Shown: positions 9,042 to 18,827 of the stretch, in pieces
How the letters are laid out: the number at the start of each line of letters is the position of its first letter
Position numbering within the stretch: position 1 is the stretch's first letter
Origin: Undibacterium sp. KW1
GTDB taxonomy: Bacteria > Pseudomonadota > Gammaproteobacteria > Burkholderiales > Burkholderiaceae_D
DNA: 64,000 nucleotides
Assembly: GCF_009937955.1 (NCBI RefSeq)
Contig: NZ_AP018439.1
Coordinates: 4,278,001-4,342,000, forward strand
Direction of reading: 5' to 3'
The notes under the pieces: generated by a model
Databases searched by the model: none
The model's input: the letters and a program-made list of their open reading frames with translations, nothing else
What the model was told of the DNA's origin: nothing
Translations under genes and position numbers: made by a program

Positions 9042-11072
9042 TTAACCCAGCCAGCCTGCATACTCTATGCCGTTCTGTATCACCCCGATGACCAGAGCCT
9101 GATTTTCTGTACTTTCGCAAAAACTGGCAAGCGCCCCGGCTGGTGTAATTGCACCGCTGTTAAGCGCATTGGCCCAATAATCAAAACCTGCCTTGTCAGG
9201 TGTACGGTGCAAGACATTGTTATAGAAATTGGTGATCAGGGTCGTGGTGCTGGGATTACTGCCATACAGTTTCTGGAACTCGGCAGAAGAGAAGAAACCT
9301 GCTGCCACCGTTGTCAAACTGGACCCATGTTCCATATCATTGATCCAGTAGCCGAGGCCAGCAAAATCAGGCTTGCGGTCAAATGCCGCCTGGTATAAAC
9401 GGTAAGCCTGGCCCGCGATGCCCTTGACATCAAAAGTCACATAGTGACGATCATCAAACTTGAGCTGCTCGACATTCAACAGTGTATCGGTACCCAACTG
9501 CCCGGTAGTATCCTTGACGCTGACCGTGTTGCCGGACTTGGTAATGGTGTATCTTGATGCAGTACCGCTATACAGCGCCAGGTCATTACCCGCACCGCCA
9601 TCTATCGTATCGTTACCACCCGCACCCGAGATCAGGTCATTACCGGCCCCGCCCAACAGGCTAACGCCCGTGTTGCCATAAGCATGCAGGTATTCGACAT
9701 TCGCATAATTGACTATCGAGGCATTGAAATTGACCCAGACAGTATCAAAACCCTCGTTGGCAACTTCGATGATCTTGTCGAGGCTATTGTCGAGCACATA
9801 GTCATCGTCGCCCCTGCCGCCCATCATCAGGTCATTGCCGTCTCGGTTGTCTGCCAGCCAGTCAAAACGGTCATCACCATCGCCACCGATCAGCGTGTCG
9901 TTACCGCCACCACCTTCAAGACTGTCGTTGCCTGCATCGCCATAGATAACATCATTGCCACCCATGCCACCGAGCAAATCGCTGCCGCCACCACCCCGGA
10001 TATTATTGGCCAGATCATTGCCCGCGATAATGTCAGCAGCGGCTGATCCTATGGCATTTTCATACTCGCCATAAAGCCAGCGCAAACTGACGGGGTCACC
10101 ACCATTGACGATGGTATTTGACGCATCGTAATAACTCATCGCTACACCTACCAGGTGCGAGGCACTGACGATCTTCACGCCCATCTCAAAATAAGCGCCC
10201 TGGGTGTACATCGATAAATCAACCGTATCAACACCACCTTTGTCAAAATAGGTGCGGTAACCGTCGGTGCCAGCGACTATCGTATCGTCACCGCTGCCAC
10301 TGGTACCCTTGCCTTCGCCATAGGCCTGCTGCAAAGCAATCACATCCAGGATCATGGGTGTAAACGCGTGCAGAAATGATGAATGGTTCTGGTCATCATA
10401 AGACATGATGGAAAAATATTCCTTGTACATGTCCTTCGCACTTTTGATATTAAAACCCAGGGTATCAAAACCCAGGTACTGGGTCGCGGCATAATCACTG
10501 GTGATCACAGGCACGCCGTTACTGTAAGAGCTATGCGGGTGCGACAGGCCCAAAGAATGCCCCAGTTCATGCATCAGGGTCTGGGTTGCCACCGTGGTCA
10601 GGTCCAGTGAATAATCGCCACCAAAATCGGGCGAAGCCTGATTGAGCACGATATCACCGGCCCCACCCACATAGCCAAACAATCTGTCGTCATTGGCACC
10701 TGATTTGGCGCTGTAGCTGACATTCTTCAGATTCTGCCAGTTGATATTGATGTCCGACAAATTCGCCTGCCCGACCACTGCAGGCGTCACCAATGAATAA
10801 CCGCCATAAGTGTCATAATCCACCACGCTGGAAAACGACAGATTGGCAAACTGCGAATAGATATCCAGTATCGCACTGATGTTATTGATCTGCTTTTGCG
10901 TCCAAGGATAATCACTGCCCCCCTGCATCACATCATTGGTAAAACTATCCGACACCGAGACACGGATATATCCAGACAAGATGTAATTAATCAGGCCAGG
11001 CGCAACCCCGTCAAAATTGAACATGGCCCGGGTAATCGGGGTCTGAGGGAAATAGGGTATGTAAGTCGCCAT
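9042..11072 (-). CDS. serralysin-like RTX metalloprotease with DUF4214 tail
   Basis: This 676-residue protein has no Sec signal. Residues 168-178 are the metzincin zinc motif H-E-L-G-H-S-L-G-L-S-H, with the Met-turn S-I-M-S-Y at about 221-225, so this is an M10-type peptidase related to serralysins. Residues about 350-430 carry glycine/aspartate nonapeptides (G-G-x-G-N-D-x-L/I), the Ca-binding beta-roll used for type I secretion. The last ~125 residues are the DUF4214 module shared with five other proteins here, ending W-L-G. It is probably secreted and degrades extracellular protein. No type I exporter or inhibitor gene is in this window. Confidence 0.88.
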   Translation of the reverse strand: MATYIPYFPQTPITRAMFNFDGVAPGLINYILSGYIRVSVSDSFTNDVMQGGSDYPWTQKQINNISAILDIYSQFANLSFSSVVDYDTYGGYSLVTPAVVGQANLSDININWQNLKNVSYSAKSGANDDRLFGYVGGAGDIVLNQASPDFGGDYSLDLTTVATQTLMHELGHSLGLSHPHSSYSNGVPVITSDYAATQYLGFDTLGFNIKSAKDMYKEYFSIMSYDDQNHSSFLHAFTPMILDVIALQQAYGEGKGTSGSGDDTIVAGTDGYRTYFDKGGVDTVDLSMYTQGAYFEMGVKIVSASHLVGVAMSYYDASNTIVNGGDPVSLRWLYGEYENAIGSAAADIIAGNDLANNIRGGGGSDLLGGMGGNDVIYGDAGNDSLEGGGGNDTLIGGDGDDRFDWLADNRDGNDLMMGGRGDDDYVLDNSLDKIIEVANEGFDTVWVNFNASIVNYANVEYLHAYGNTGVSLLGGAGNDLISGAGGNDTIDGGAGNDLALYSGTASRYTITKSGNTVSVKDTTGQLGTDTLLNVEQLKFDDRHYVTFDVKGIAGQAYRLYQAAFDRKPDFAGLGYWINDMEHGSSLTTVAAGFFSSAEFQKLYGSNPSTTTLITNFYNNVLHRTPDKAGFDYWANALNSGAITPAGALASFCESTENQALVIGVIQNGIEYAGWLG

Positions 11073-11191
11073 GGTATTTTTCTATCAGTTCGCAGTTTGA
11101 ATTTTCCGGATATAAAGGGTGCACATCAACAGTGAATTCCGCTTTGGCATTGTAATCTCAGCGGCGGTTTCAACGGCGCAGATACATCCCC

Positions 11192-13048
11192 CTACCCCGC
11201 CCACACCGTATACACTATCCCATTCTGTATCTGCCCTATGACTTGCGCCTGGTTTTCTGTGCTTTCACAAAAGCTGGCGAGTGCAGCGGCGGGGGTGATC
11301 AGGCCCTTGCTGAACTGGTTGGACCAGTAATCAAAACCTGCCTGGTCCGGTGCGCGGTGCAGGACGTTTTGATAGAAGTTGGTGATCAGGGTATTGGTGC
11401 TGGGGTTGCTGCCATACAGTTGCTGGAATTCTGCTGACTGAAAAAAACCAGCGGCCACCGTGGTCAGGCTGGAGCCCTTGTCCATGTCTTTGATCCAGTA
11501 ACCCAAACCGGCCAGATCAGGCTTGCGGCCAAATGCGGCCTGGTAGATGCGGTAAGCCTGGCCAGCGACACCGTCGGTATCAAAGGCCAAGGCAACATCG
11601 CTGAATTGCAGGCGTTCTACCTGGCTCATGGTGATGGTACCGTCATTGCCGACATTGTCTTTCAACACCAGGTTATCGAGCGTACCTGATCCGTAGTAGT
11701 TGGCGAGTTTGCCTGACAAGACCAGGGTATCAAGCCCGCTGCCGCCAGAGATGCTGTCATTGCCGCCGCCACCGATGATGGTGTCATTACCGGCACCGCC
11801 AGAGATAGTGTCGCTGGCGCTGGTACCAGTCAGGTAATCAGGGCCTGCCGTGCCATTGATGTTGAGGCCGGGGGCAACAAAATTACCGATAGTAGAAAAC
11901 TGGTAGCTGCTGGTGCCCGCATAATTATAACCAGCCAGATCCTTGATGCTGCCATCGGGGATACTGAGACTGTAGGTGGTGTCATAGGACAACGGGTTGT
12001 TCGTGTGTATCGTCAGCTTATTGCCAGTCAGGGTCAGGTTGGTGCTGAAGGCCGCATCAAAATCGGCAACAGTTTTTCCTGTACCATCCTTGAGCAGGAT
12101 GTGGCCAGAACCACGCGCAATCTCTTCACTGAAAGTGACCACGATATCGCTATTGATGGGTACGGACTTACCAGACTGCGTAGGTGAAAATGATACTGCT
12201 GTCGGCGCTGTGGTATCACCCTGCCCCACTATGCGGATAGAAGTATTGATGCCCATTTTCTGTAACTGCGCGGCATTATAGACGTTGACATTGCCTGCCA
12301 TGTCAGCCACTTCTATGCGTGTGACATTGTAATAGCCATTCGGATTATTGCCCGCGATGGTAAATGTCTGATTGGTCGTGCCATCGACCCAGGGGTCCTT
12401 GAAACCACCGAGTACTAGACCAGCATACAGGCTGCCATCGGTTTTTACATCATGGGTCAGTGGCGGATCAGTAATGATGGAAACATAGCGCACGCCCGAT
12501 TCATAATCCGTGGCAATCGCTTTCATATCTATGATCACATCACCCTTGACCAGGTTGACGACGGATGGAATATTGATGGAATTGAGTACAGGCGGCTTCA
12601 CGTCGTCCTTGACCACGGCATTGCTAAGACCAATCACATAGTCAGCATTGGTAGTGCCAAGATTGCTGACCTTGACAAAAAAGCCGCCGTGATTATAGCC
12701 ACCTGAATAGATGAACTTGATGCCGTCATCGTTATAGGTCTGCGCAATGGCGGGCGTCAGGTTATACAGTATATTGCCTGCGCTGTCGGTGATCTCTATC
12801 TTGACACCGGCATAGGTAGAGTCCCAGGTATTGCCACGGTAATTGTTCAGGGCATCATTCGACACGACGATAGAATAAATACCCGGCCCATCCAGGTCCA
12901 GCTCATACCAGTCTGTTGTGTCCGTAGCAGACAATTTACCAAATGAGCGCTTGCCATTGCCCAGCTTGTAAACAGTGCTGCGGTTAAATGAATCGATGGT
13001 GATGGTTCTTTCATCCGCATTCGAATTCAAACCGTAAACATAGGACAT
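11192..13048 (-). CDS. secreted-type protein: pre-peptidase-like, Ig-like, RTX, DUF4214
   Basis: 618 residues, no Sec signal. Domain order: an N-terminal ~115-residue beta domain with a D-T-T-D-W-Y-x-L-x-L-D-G-P-G motif (bacterial pre-peptidase/PPC-like); a region around 130-270 typical of cell-surface beta sandwiches; an SbsA-type Ig-like domain at about 280-390 (P-T-x-V-S-F-S-P, V-x-F-S-E-x-I); RTX nonapeptides (about 400-440); and DUF4214 (about 490-605), ending W-A-G. No catalytic motif is seen. It is most likely an exported adhesin or matrix protein. It follows the metalloprotease gene's promoter region by 119 bp, so it may be a separate transcript. Confidence 0.78.
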   Translation of the reverse strand: MSYVYGLNSNADERTITIDSFNRSTVYKLGNGKRSFGKLSATDTTDWYELDLDGPGIYSIVVSNDALNNYRGNTWDSTYAGVKIEITDSAGNILYNLTPAIAQTYNDDGIKFIYSGGYNHGGFFVKVSNLGTTNADYVIGLSNAVVKDDVKPPVLNSINIPSVVNLVKGDVIIDMKAIATDYESGVRYVSIITDPPLTHDVKTDGSLYAGLVLGGFKDPWVDGTTNQTFTIAGNNPNGYYNVTRIEVADMAGNVNVYNAAQLQKMGINTSIRIVGQGDTTAPTAVSFSPTQSGKSVPINSDIVVTFSEEIARGSGHILLKDGTGKTVADFDAAFSTNLTLTGNKLTIHTNNPLSYDTTYSLSIPDGSIKDLAGYNYAGTSSYQFSTIGNFVAPGLNINGTAGPDYLTGTSASDTISGGAGNDTIIGGGGNDSISGGSGLDTLVLSGKLANYYGSGTLDNLVLKDNVGNDGTITMSQVERLQFSDVALAFDTDGVAGQAYRIYQAAFGRKPDLAGLGYWIKDMDKGSSLTTVAAGFFQSAEFQQLYGSNPSTNTLITNFYQNVLHRAPDQAGFDYWSNQFSKGLITPAAALASFCESTENQAQVIGQIQNGIVYTVWAG

Positions 13049-13118
13049 AAAACTGGCCTTTAAAGATAAAAAATGGTGGCGACTTCATTCAAGCCATCAA
13101 AAAAACAAAGGATGCTAT

Positions 13119-14588
13119 TCAAGCCGGCCACACTATATAAGCGATGCCTTTTTGAATTTGCCCTATGACTTGCGCCTGGTTTTCTGTACTCTCACAAAAA
13201 CTGGCGAGTGCACCGGCGGGCGTAATCAAGCCCTTGCTCAACTGGTTATTCCAGTAATCGAATCCTGCCTGATCCGGGGCGCGGTGCAACACGTTTTGAT
13301 AAAAATTGGTAATCAGGGTATTAGTGCTGGGGTTGCTGCCATACAGTTGCTTGAATTCTGCCGACTGGAAAAAACCTGCAGCCACCGTGGTCAGGCTGGA
13401 ACCCTTGTCCATGTCCTTGATCCAGTAACCTAGCCCTGCCAGATCAGGCTGACGGCCAAATGCAGCCTGATAGATGCGATATGCCTGCCCGGCGACGCCA
13501 TCAATGTCAAAGGCAAGCGCGACATCGGCAAATTGCAAGCGTTCAACTTGCGTCACATTATCAGTGCCATCATTGCCGACATTATCTTTAACAATAAAAT
13601 TGCCCACCGTGCCAGTCAGCGTATAGTTCGCGCCTTTTCCTGAAAGTACCAGGGTATCGAGACCACTACCGCCAGCAATATTGTCATTGCCAGCGCCACC
13701 CAAGATGGTATCGTTACCTGCACCAGCTGAAATATTGTCGTTGCCGCTGGTCCCGGTTAAATAATCATTGCCAGCAGTACCATTGATATTGGCGCCAACT
13801 GAGACAGGATTGACTATCGTTGAAAAAGAATAGCCGGTGGTGCCTGCATAGCTGTTGCCAGAAAGGTCCTTGATACTGCCACCACTAATGCTGATGCTGT
13901 AAGTCGTGCCATAGGACAGTGCGGCACTCGGATGTATTATCAGAGTGCTGCCTGAGATACTCAGATTGGAGCTGGACGAAGCATCATAATTCGCGACGAT
14001 ATTGCCCGCCGCATCCTTGAGTACAATACTGCCGATGCCACGTTGTATGGCTTCGCTAAAGCCGAGGATGATGTCACTGTTGATTGGTACAGCCGTGCCG
14101 GATTGTGTGGGCATGAACGACAATACCGTTGGTGGCGTGACATCCAGCAAGGTGGTACGTGTACTTAAATTCAGCACATAATCCGCATTGCTAAAACCCA
14201 GGTTGCTCACCTTGACATAAAAATCGCCATGGCTGTATGAGCCGGTGTAGCTGAAGTTGATGTTGCCATCCAAACTGGATCTGGCGATGGCAGACTGGGT
14301 GCCAGACAACACATTGCCATTGCGGTCAGTGATTTCTATCTTCACACCGATACTGGAGCTGGTCCAGGTATTGAAAAAGTAGTTATTGCTACTATCGGTC
14401 GATACAATCAGATTAAAACTGCCAGGTCCATCCAGATCAAGTTCATACCAATCCGTTGTATCAAAAGAAGACAGCTTGCCGAAAGAATTTCTCCCCAACT
14501 GCACCCTGAATATCTGGTTCACACCACTTGAATCATAACCATAGGTTTTTTCATCTGTAAAGGAATCAACACCAACGAGATAGGCCAT
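13119..14588 (-). CDS. secreted-type protein: PPC-like, Ig-like, RTX, DUF4214
   Basis: 489 residues with the same architecture as its downstream neighbour but without the middle ~140-residue beta region. It has an N-terminal PPC-like domain (D-T-T-D-W-Y-E-L-D-L-D-G-P-G at about 42-55), an Ig-like domain (about 150-255), G-G-A-G-N-D repeats (about 265-310), and DUF4214 (about 365-475), ending W-P-A where the paralogues end W-x-G. DNA identity in the last ~350 bp to the neighbouring paralogue is high by eye, which suggests recent duplication or gene conversion. Confidence 0.78.
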   Translation of the reverse strand: MAYLVGVDSFTDEKTYGYDSSGVNQIFRVQLGRNSFGKLSSFDTTDWYELDLDGPGSFNLIVSTDSSNNYFFNTWTSSSIGVKIEITDRNGNVLSGTQSAIARSSLDGNINFSYTGSYSHGDFYVKVSNLGFSNADYVLNLSTRTTLLDVTPPTVLSFMPTQSGTAVPINSDIILGFSEAIQRGIGSIVLKDAAGNIVANYDASSSSNLSISGSTLIIHPSAALSYGTTYSISISGGSIKDLSGNSYAGTTGYSFSTIVNPVSVGANINGTAGNDYLTGTSGNDNISAGAGNDTILGGAGNDNIAGGSGLDTLVLSGKGANYTLTGTVGNFIVKDNVGNDGTDNVTQVERLQFADVALAFDIDGVAGQAYRIYQAAFGRQPDLAGLGYWIKDMDKGSSLTTVAAGFFQSAEFKQLYGSNPSTNTLITNFYQNVLHRAPDQAGFDYWNNQLSKGLITPAGALASFCESTENQAQVIGQIQKGIAYIVWPA

Positions 14589-15046
14589 GCCACTGTCTTT
14601 CAGAGCTAATAATTGGAAAAGGCATATTTAGCCCAGGTTTTATTGCTTTTGCTTTGCGCAGGAACAGATGTAAGTGAATGTAATATTCTATTTCAAATTT
14701 TACATTCAAGGTGAACTGAAATAGTTTTCACTCATCAATTTGAAAGTAAGTTGAAAGCGAGCGGAAATTTTTGTGATGCCTGCAACGGAGGCGGCAATAA
14801 CACTGATGAAGAGGGGGATAAGGAAAAGAAATGTTTGTATGCAGGATGCAAAGCACGGACTGCCAGCGCAGTGGCTGAACAAAAGTCCGGCAATTTTTCT
14901 TACAGCTTTGTATTGGTGAAGTCAGATAAAACGAGGAACAAGTATTCCACAAGTATTCCGTCAGCAAAAGTTGAAATGAGGGCGACGCAATTCAGGCCGC
15001 CCCACATTTCAACTGATTTCATCTAATTTCATCTACTGTCATCATA
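14589..15046. other. intergenic region, no supported gene
   Basis: 458 bp between two DUF4214 genes on the same strand. It must contain the promoter of the 13119-14588 gene. A plus-strand open frame at 14751-15026 has no ribosome site, no recognisable domain and biased composition, so I do not call it. A direct repeat AAGTATTCC occurs twice near 14940-14958. Nothing else is evident. Confidence 0.5.
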
Positions 15047-16552
15047 TCAACCCACCCACATCGTATATACAATGCCCTGCTGTATCTGGCCCAAAACCTG
15101 AGCCTGGTTTTCTGCGCTTTCACAAAAGCTCGCGAGTGCAGCGGCAGGTGTAACCAGACCCTGGTTAATCTGGCTGGACCAGTATTCAAAACCTGCCTGG
15201 TCTGGTGCGCGGTGCAGGACGTTTTGATAGAAGTTGTTGATCAGGGTCGTGGTGCTGGGGTTGGCGCCATACAGTTGCTGGAATTCTGCTGACTGCACAA
15301 AGGCAGCCGCGACAGCATTGAGGCTGGCGCCTTTATCCATGGCCTGTATCCAGTATCCCAGGCCTGCCTGATCAGGCTTGTGACCAAATGCGGCCTGGTA
15401 CAGGCGATAAGCCTGGCCAGCTACACCGTTAAGATCAAAGGCCAGCGTCACGTCGGTGAATTGCAGGCGCTCTACCAGGCCGACTGAATCGCTGCCATCA
15501 TTACCCACATTATCTTTGAGGATGAAATAGGCAGGCGTGCCAGATACCGTGTAGTTGGTCATTTTGCCGGACAAGACCAGGGTATCTAGCCCGCTGTCGC
15601 CAAAGATGCTGTCATTGCCGGGGCTGGCGATGATGCGGTCATTCCCCGCACCTGCCGAGATATTGTCGTTGAGATTGCTGCCCGTCAGTACATCATTACC
15701 ATCAGTGCCGTTGATGGTCAGCCCGACCTGGGCCGGATTGGATGCAGTCCAGAAGGAATACGCACTGGAGGCACTGGAACCCGCATAGCTATTGCCAGCC
15801 AGATCCTTGATACTGCCAGCGGGCAGGCTGATGGTGTAGTTGGTATCAAATGCCAGCGCCGTACCGGGATGTATGCTCAGGGTATTGCCTGCAATGCTGA
15901 TACCGGGGCCAGCCGCATCAATGCTGGCAGCAATATTGCCTGCACCATCCTTGAGAACAATCTTGCCCGTGCCCGCCTGTATGGCTTCGCTGAATGTGAA
16001 CACCAGGTCACCATTGACCTGCACTACATTGCCTGTGGCTGCCGGGGTAAATGAGAGCACGGTCGGTGGCGCAGTGTCTGCTGTCGCCAGCACGCTGATG
16101 GTGGTGTTCACCCCCATGGCCTTGAGTTGTGCTGCTTCATAGGTGGTGCTATTGCCCGCATTGTCTATCACCTGCACGCGCAGTACATGATAGTCGCCGG
16201 GTTTGTTGTTGCTGGCGATGGTATAGGTCTGGCTGGATAAGCCGTCTGACCAGCTGTCATCCTGTCCATCAATCACAAAGGCACTCAGGGTGCCGCCATG
16301 TATCTTGACATCATAGGCGATGAAATTATCAAGCTCTATCATGACGCTGGCAACACCCGAACCGACGTCGGTCGCACCAGCCCTTATAAATAAGGGCGCA
16401 TTGCCATTCGCCAGGTTGATGCTGGCCGGGATGATTAGGGAATTGAGAACAGGCGGCGTGGTATCAACGGCTGCCTGGATGATATTCAAACCGGATTTGA
16501 GACCGGATGCGTGACGTACACCGAGGGTATCAAGATTATCTACATTAGCCAT
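15047..16552 (-). CDS. secreted-type protein: Ig-like, RTX, DUF4214 (lacks the N-terminal PPC-like domain)
   Basis: 501 residues from the ATG at 16550-16552, chosen because GAAGG lies 8-12 nt upstream; the frame stays open to 16579. It starts directly with the beta region that is second in the 618-residue paralogue (P-P-V-L-N-S-L-I-I-P), then an SbsA-like Ig domain (about 185-290), RTX-like repeats (about 295-335), and DUF4214 (about 390-500), ending W-V-G. The absence of the PPC-like module shows domain shuffling within the family. An 11-bp tandem repeat lies 145-188 bp upstream. Confidence 0.76.
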   Translation of the reverse strand: MANVDNLDTLGVRHASGLKSGLNIIQAAVDTTPPVLNSLIIPASINLANGNAPLFIRAGATDVGSGVASVMIELDNFIAYDVKIHGGTLSAFVIDGQDDSWSDGLSSQTYTIASNNKPGDYHVLRVQVIDNAGNSTTYEAAQLKAMGVNTTISVLATADTAPPTVLSFTPAATGNVVQVNGDLVFTFSEAIQAGTGKIVLKDGAGNIAASIDAAGPGISIAGNTLSIHPGTALAFDTNYTISLPAGSIKDLAGNSYAGSSASSAYSFWTASNPAQVGLTINGTDGNDVLTGSNLNDNISAGAGNDRIIASPGNDSIFGDSGLDTLVLSGKMTNYTVSGTPAYFILKDNVGNDGSDSVGLVERLQFTDVTLAFDLNGVAGQAYRLYQAAFGHKPDQAGLGYWIQAMDKGASLNAVAAAFVQSAEFQQLYGANPSTTTLINNFYQNVLHRAPDQAGFEYWSSQINQGLVTPAAALASFCESAENQAQVLGQIQQGIVYTMWVG

Positions 16553-16696
16553 TTTGCTGACCTTCATTAAAGGCTTCAATTAAAGGGCGGATTCAAGTTC
16601 GAAGTGCAAACGCATCTTGAAATCAGTGACCTGCCTGCGCTCGCCGTGTTTCATGTCTGCTGCAAGCATCACTATTGCATTTAAGTTACGTTTAAA

Positions 16697-16740
16697 TTGT
16701 AGTTAAGTTGTAACTGAGTTGTAGCTGAGTTGTAATTCAG
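16697..16740. repeat. four tandem 11-bp repeats (TTGTAnnTnAG)
   Basis: Consecutive units TTGTAGTTAAG, TTGTAACTGAG, TTGTAGCTGAG and TTGTAATTCAG at 16697, 16708, 16719 and 16730. An 11-bp period places every copy on nearly the same helix face, as in iterated regulator sites. It lies upstream of the minus-strand gene starting at 16552. Confidence 0.7.
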
Positions 16741-17027
16741 CTGCACCAGATTGCGCCCCCAAAAAAACTGACTCATGCAAAATTGTGAGAACGAAAAAAT
16801 GATGTCCTGTGCTCGTGTTTCATGCCCCTGTCGAAATAGGCTATGGGCTTATAGTCCGCGGCAGCACATTGTCTTGTAATGAAAGTCTGCGTTTTGCTAT
16901 GAAAACCATTTATTTCCTTTGGCCGCCGCCGCTTTAAGATTCATTAAAGTCAGAATTGATAATTTGGAGCGTTAATTGAGGAGTTTCTTCGATTTTCTCT
17001 GAACGATCCACCTTCAAGTTGCAACGC

Positions 17028-17165
17028 ATGATAACTGTGAATCGGGCGATCAAGGATGACATCAGCAATATTCTTGTTATTCAGGGCCATATGCCCGGCA
17101 TGAATGGGGGCTTGGCCATTGAGTAGCTGTTGCGGGATTAAGATGGTCCGGTGCCGCCAAGGCCA
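17028..17165 (+). pseudogene. possible decayed response-regulator receiver fragment
   Basis: The frame from ATG 17028 reads through a segment ending N-I-L-V-I-Q-G-H-M-P-G-M-N-G-G-L-A-I-E, then TAG. It continues in frame as L-L-R-D, a second stop, then D-G-P-V-P-P. This resembles the phospho-Asp loop region of receiver domains (D-x-x-M-P-G-M-N-G-x-x-L), with the phospho-acceptor Asp replaced by Gln or Gly and two stops. The match is short, so this is a weak call. Confidence 0.3.
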
Positions 17166-17265
17166 GGTTAATTTCGCAACAGTCCTTAAAATTGTTTTAC
17201 CAGACGAGTAGCAAGTCTAAGATAGCATGCCAACACTTCTTCACAGCCGCTGATGTGCACTCGAG

Positions 17266-18726
17266 CTATCTCGTTGCTACCGCATCGGATTGACCGGGTT
17301 GCCAACCGCCACCCAGTGCCTTGAATGCGGCGACCGCAGCACGGGCTGATTCGGTTCGCGCTTGCGCTTGCATATCGGTGGCGCGTAGCAAGTTTTCGTC
17401 GGCTTGCAGGACTTCGATCAGGCTGACGACGCCTTTCTGGTATGCCGCATACGAGGCACCTCTCGCCCGACTAAGCGAGCCGACACCTTGAGTAAGTATG
17501 TCAGCCTGATCCTCACGCTTGACCAGGGCCGAAAATGCATTTTCTACGTCTTCGGTAGCGCTTAGCACGGCGAGCCGATAAGCCGCCAGCGCTTCGGCTT
17601 CTTGCCCCTTGGCCAGATCAATCTGTGCGTTGATGCGGCCAAAGTCGAACAGACGCCAGCGAAGACCCAGCACGCCTGCTGCCTGACTTGCACCGCTGGT
17701 GAACAGGTTGCCGCCAGACACCGATGTCGCGCTGCCTATCATTCCACCAAAGGAAAGCTTGGGATAGTACTCGGCAATCGCCATGCCGATACGGGCGTTC
17801 GACGCAGCCAGGCGACGTTCTGCCACGATCAGATCGGGCCGACGCCTGAGCAAATCACCTGGCGCACCAGTGGATGCGATCTGCGGTGCAACTGGAATAA
17901 CACTCGCATTTGCCAGCTCAAGCCGGTAGGTGCCAGCCGGTTTGCCTAACATGACATCCAGTGCATTCATGGCCGTATCCAAGCCTGTTTCGAGGATAGG
18001 CACCGATGCCCGCACTTGGGCCAGCGCAGCTTCGGCTTGTCGTACTTGAAGTTCAGCCGTCAGTCCCTTGCCATATAGCAGATTGACGGTGGCGAGCAGG
18101 TCTTGTTGCGTTTGCACTTGTTTGCGAGCGATGTCCAGGCGGGCTTGCAGTCCGCGAATACTGATATAGATGTCGGCGGTTTGTGCTGCCACCGCCAGTC
18201 GTGTCGCCGTGGCTCCCGCTTCAGAAGCCTGATATTCAGCAAGTGCCGCTTCCCGACCGCGACGCACACCGCCGAATACATCCAGTTCCCAGCCTACGCC
18301 GAGGTTAGCCTCGTAAGTGTTGCCGTGGCGATCGAAATTGGGTTTTGAATTCAAGACTTGTCCCAGCGGTGTTTCAACCGACTGGTAGGCGCGTGCGCCC
18401 TGGGCATTGATGGTGCCGGAAGGCAGCAACGCAGCATTCGCGGCGCCAAGCCCTGCTTGTGCCTGAGCGACACGAGCGGACGCCTGGGCAAGATCCAGAT
18501 TTTGCGCCAACGCCAGTGTTACAAAGCGGGTCAGTTGCGGATCGCCAAATCCCTCCCACCAGGCGATGAAGTCGGCGGAGGCTTTGGCATGCCGCTGCTC
18601 AATCGCAGTTTGCCCCAGGTAGCGGTCTGGCATAGCGGGGGCAGGTTGACGGTAATCCGGTCCGACAGCGCAACCCGCTGCAAGACTGGTGGCGATGAAC
18701 ATCAAGAGAGAGCGTTTGATCGACAT
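17266..18726 (-). CDS. outer-membrane efflux lipoprotein (OprM/NodT family)
   Basis: 486 residues. The second ATG (18724-18726) is chosen because GGAAG is at proper distance from it. A signal peptide ends in L-A-A-G-C (lipobox), followed by V-G-P-D-Y-x-x-P, the classic start of RND outer-membrane factors. Two OEP repeats follow, with coiled helical hairpins (S-A-R-V-A-Q-A-Q-A and the second-half R-R-P-D-L-I-V-A-E-R-R-L-A-A-S-N-A). It forms the outer-membrane channel for the tripartite pump encoded divergently at 19551-23725. It is transcribed divergently from tetR with a shared operator region. Confidence 0.88.
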   Translation of the reverse strand: MSIKRSLLMFIATSLAAGCAVGPDYRQPAPAMPDRYLGQTAIEQRHAKASADFIAWWEGFGDPQLTRFVTLALAQNLDLAQASARVAQAQAGLGAANAALLPSGTINAQGARAYQSVETPLGQVLNSKPNFDRHGNTYEANLGVGWELDVFGGVRRGREAALAEYQASEAGATATRLAVAAQTADIYISIRGLQARLDIARKQVQTQQDLLATVNLLYGKGLTAELQVRQAEAALAQVRASVPILETGLDTAMNALDVMLGKPAGTYRLELANASVIPVAPQIASTGAPGDLLRRRPDLIVAERRLAASNARIGMAIAEYYPKLSFGGMIGSATSVSGGNLFTSGASQAAGVLGLRWRLFDFGRINAQIDLAKGQEAEALAAYRLAVLSATEDVENAFSALVKREDQADILTQGVGSLSRARGASYAAYQKGVVSLIEVLQADENLLRATDMQAQARTESARAAVAAFKALGGGWQPGQSDAVATR

Positions 18727-18764
18727 GAGCATCTTCCGGGAAGTGAAAAGGGGCGAAGCATTTA

Positions 18765-18788
18765 GTGACTATATCACACATTGGTCAC
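18765..18788. promoter_or_regulatory. candidate TetR operator 1, GTGAC-N14-GTCAC
   Basis: GTGAC (18765-18769) and GTCAC (18784-18788) form an inverted repeat with a 14-nt spacer in the divergent region between the outer-membrane factor and tetR. The same arms and spacer recur at 19483-19506 in front of the adaptor gene. Confidence 0.65.
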
Positions 18789-18827
18789 AAGTTGTGCAAA
18801 CCAAATTTAAGAGGTAAGCTATCGAAT

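Larger units (their letters stand above)
16553..17265. other. long intergenic region between the RTX array and the efflux cluster
   Basis: 713 bp. It contains four 11-bp tandem repeats at 16697-16740 and a possible decayed receiver-domain fragment at 17028-17165 (both listed separately). It also marks the left junction where the RND cluster interrupts the DUF4214 gene array. No IS element or terminal repeat was recognised. Confidence 0.5.

Noticed and set aside
14751..15026. Plus-strand open frame between two RTX genes
   Set aside because: No ribosome site, no domain, and unusual composition; better explained as intergenic sequence.
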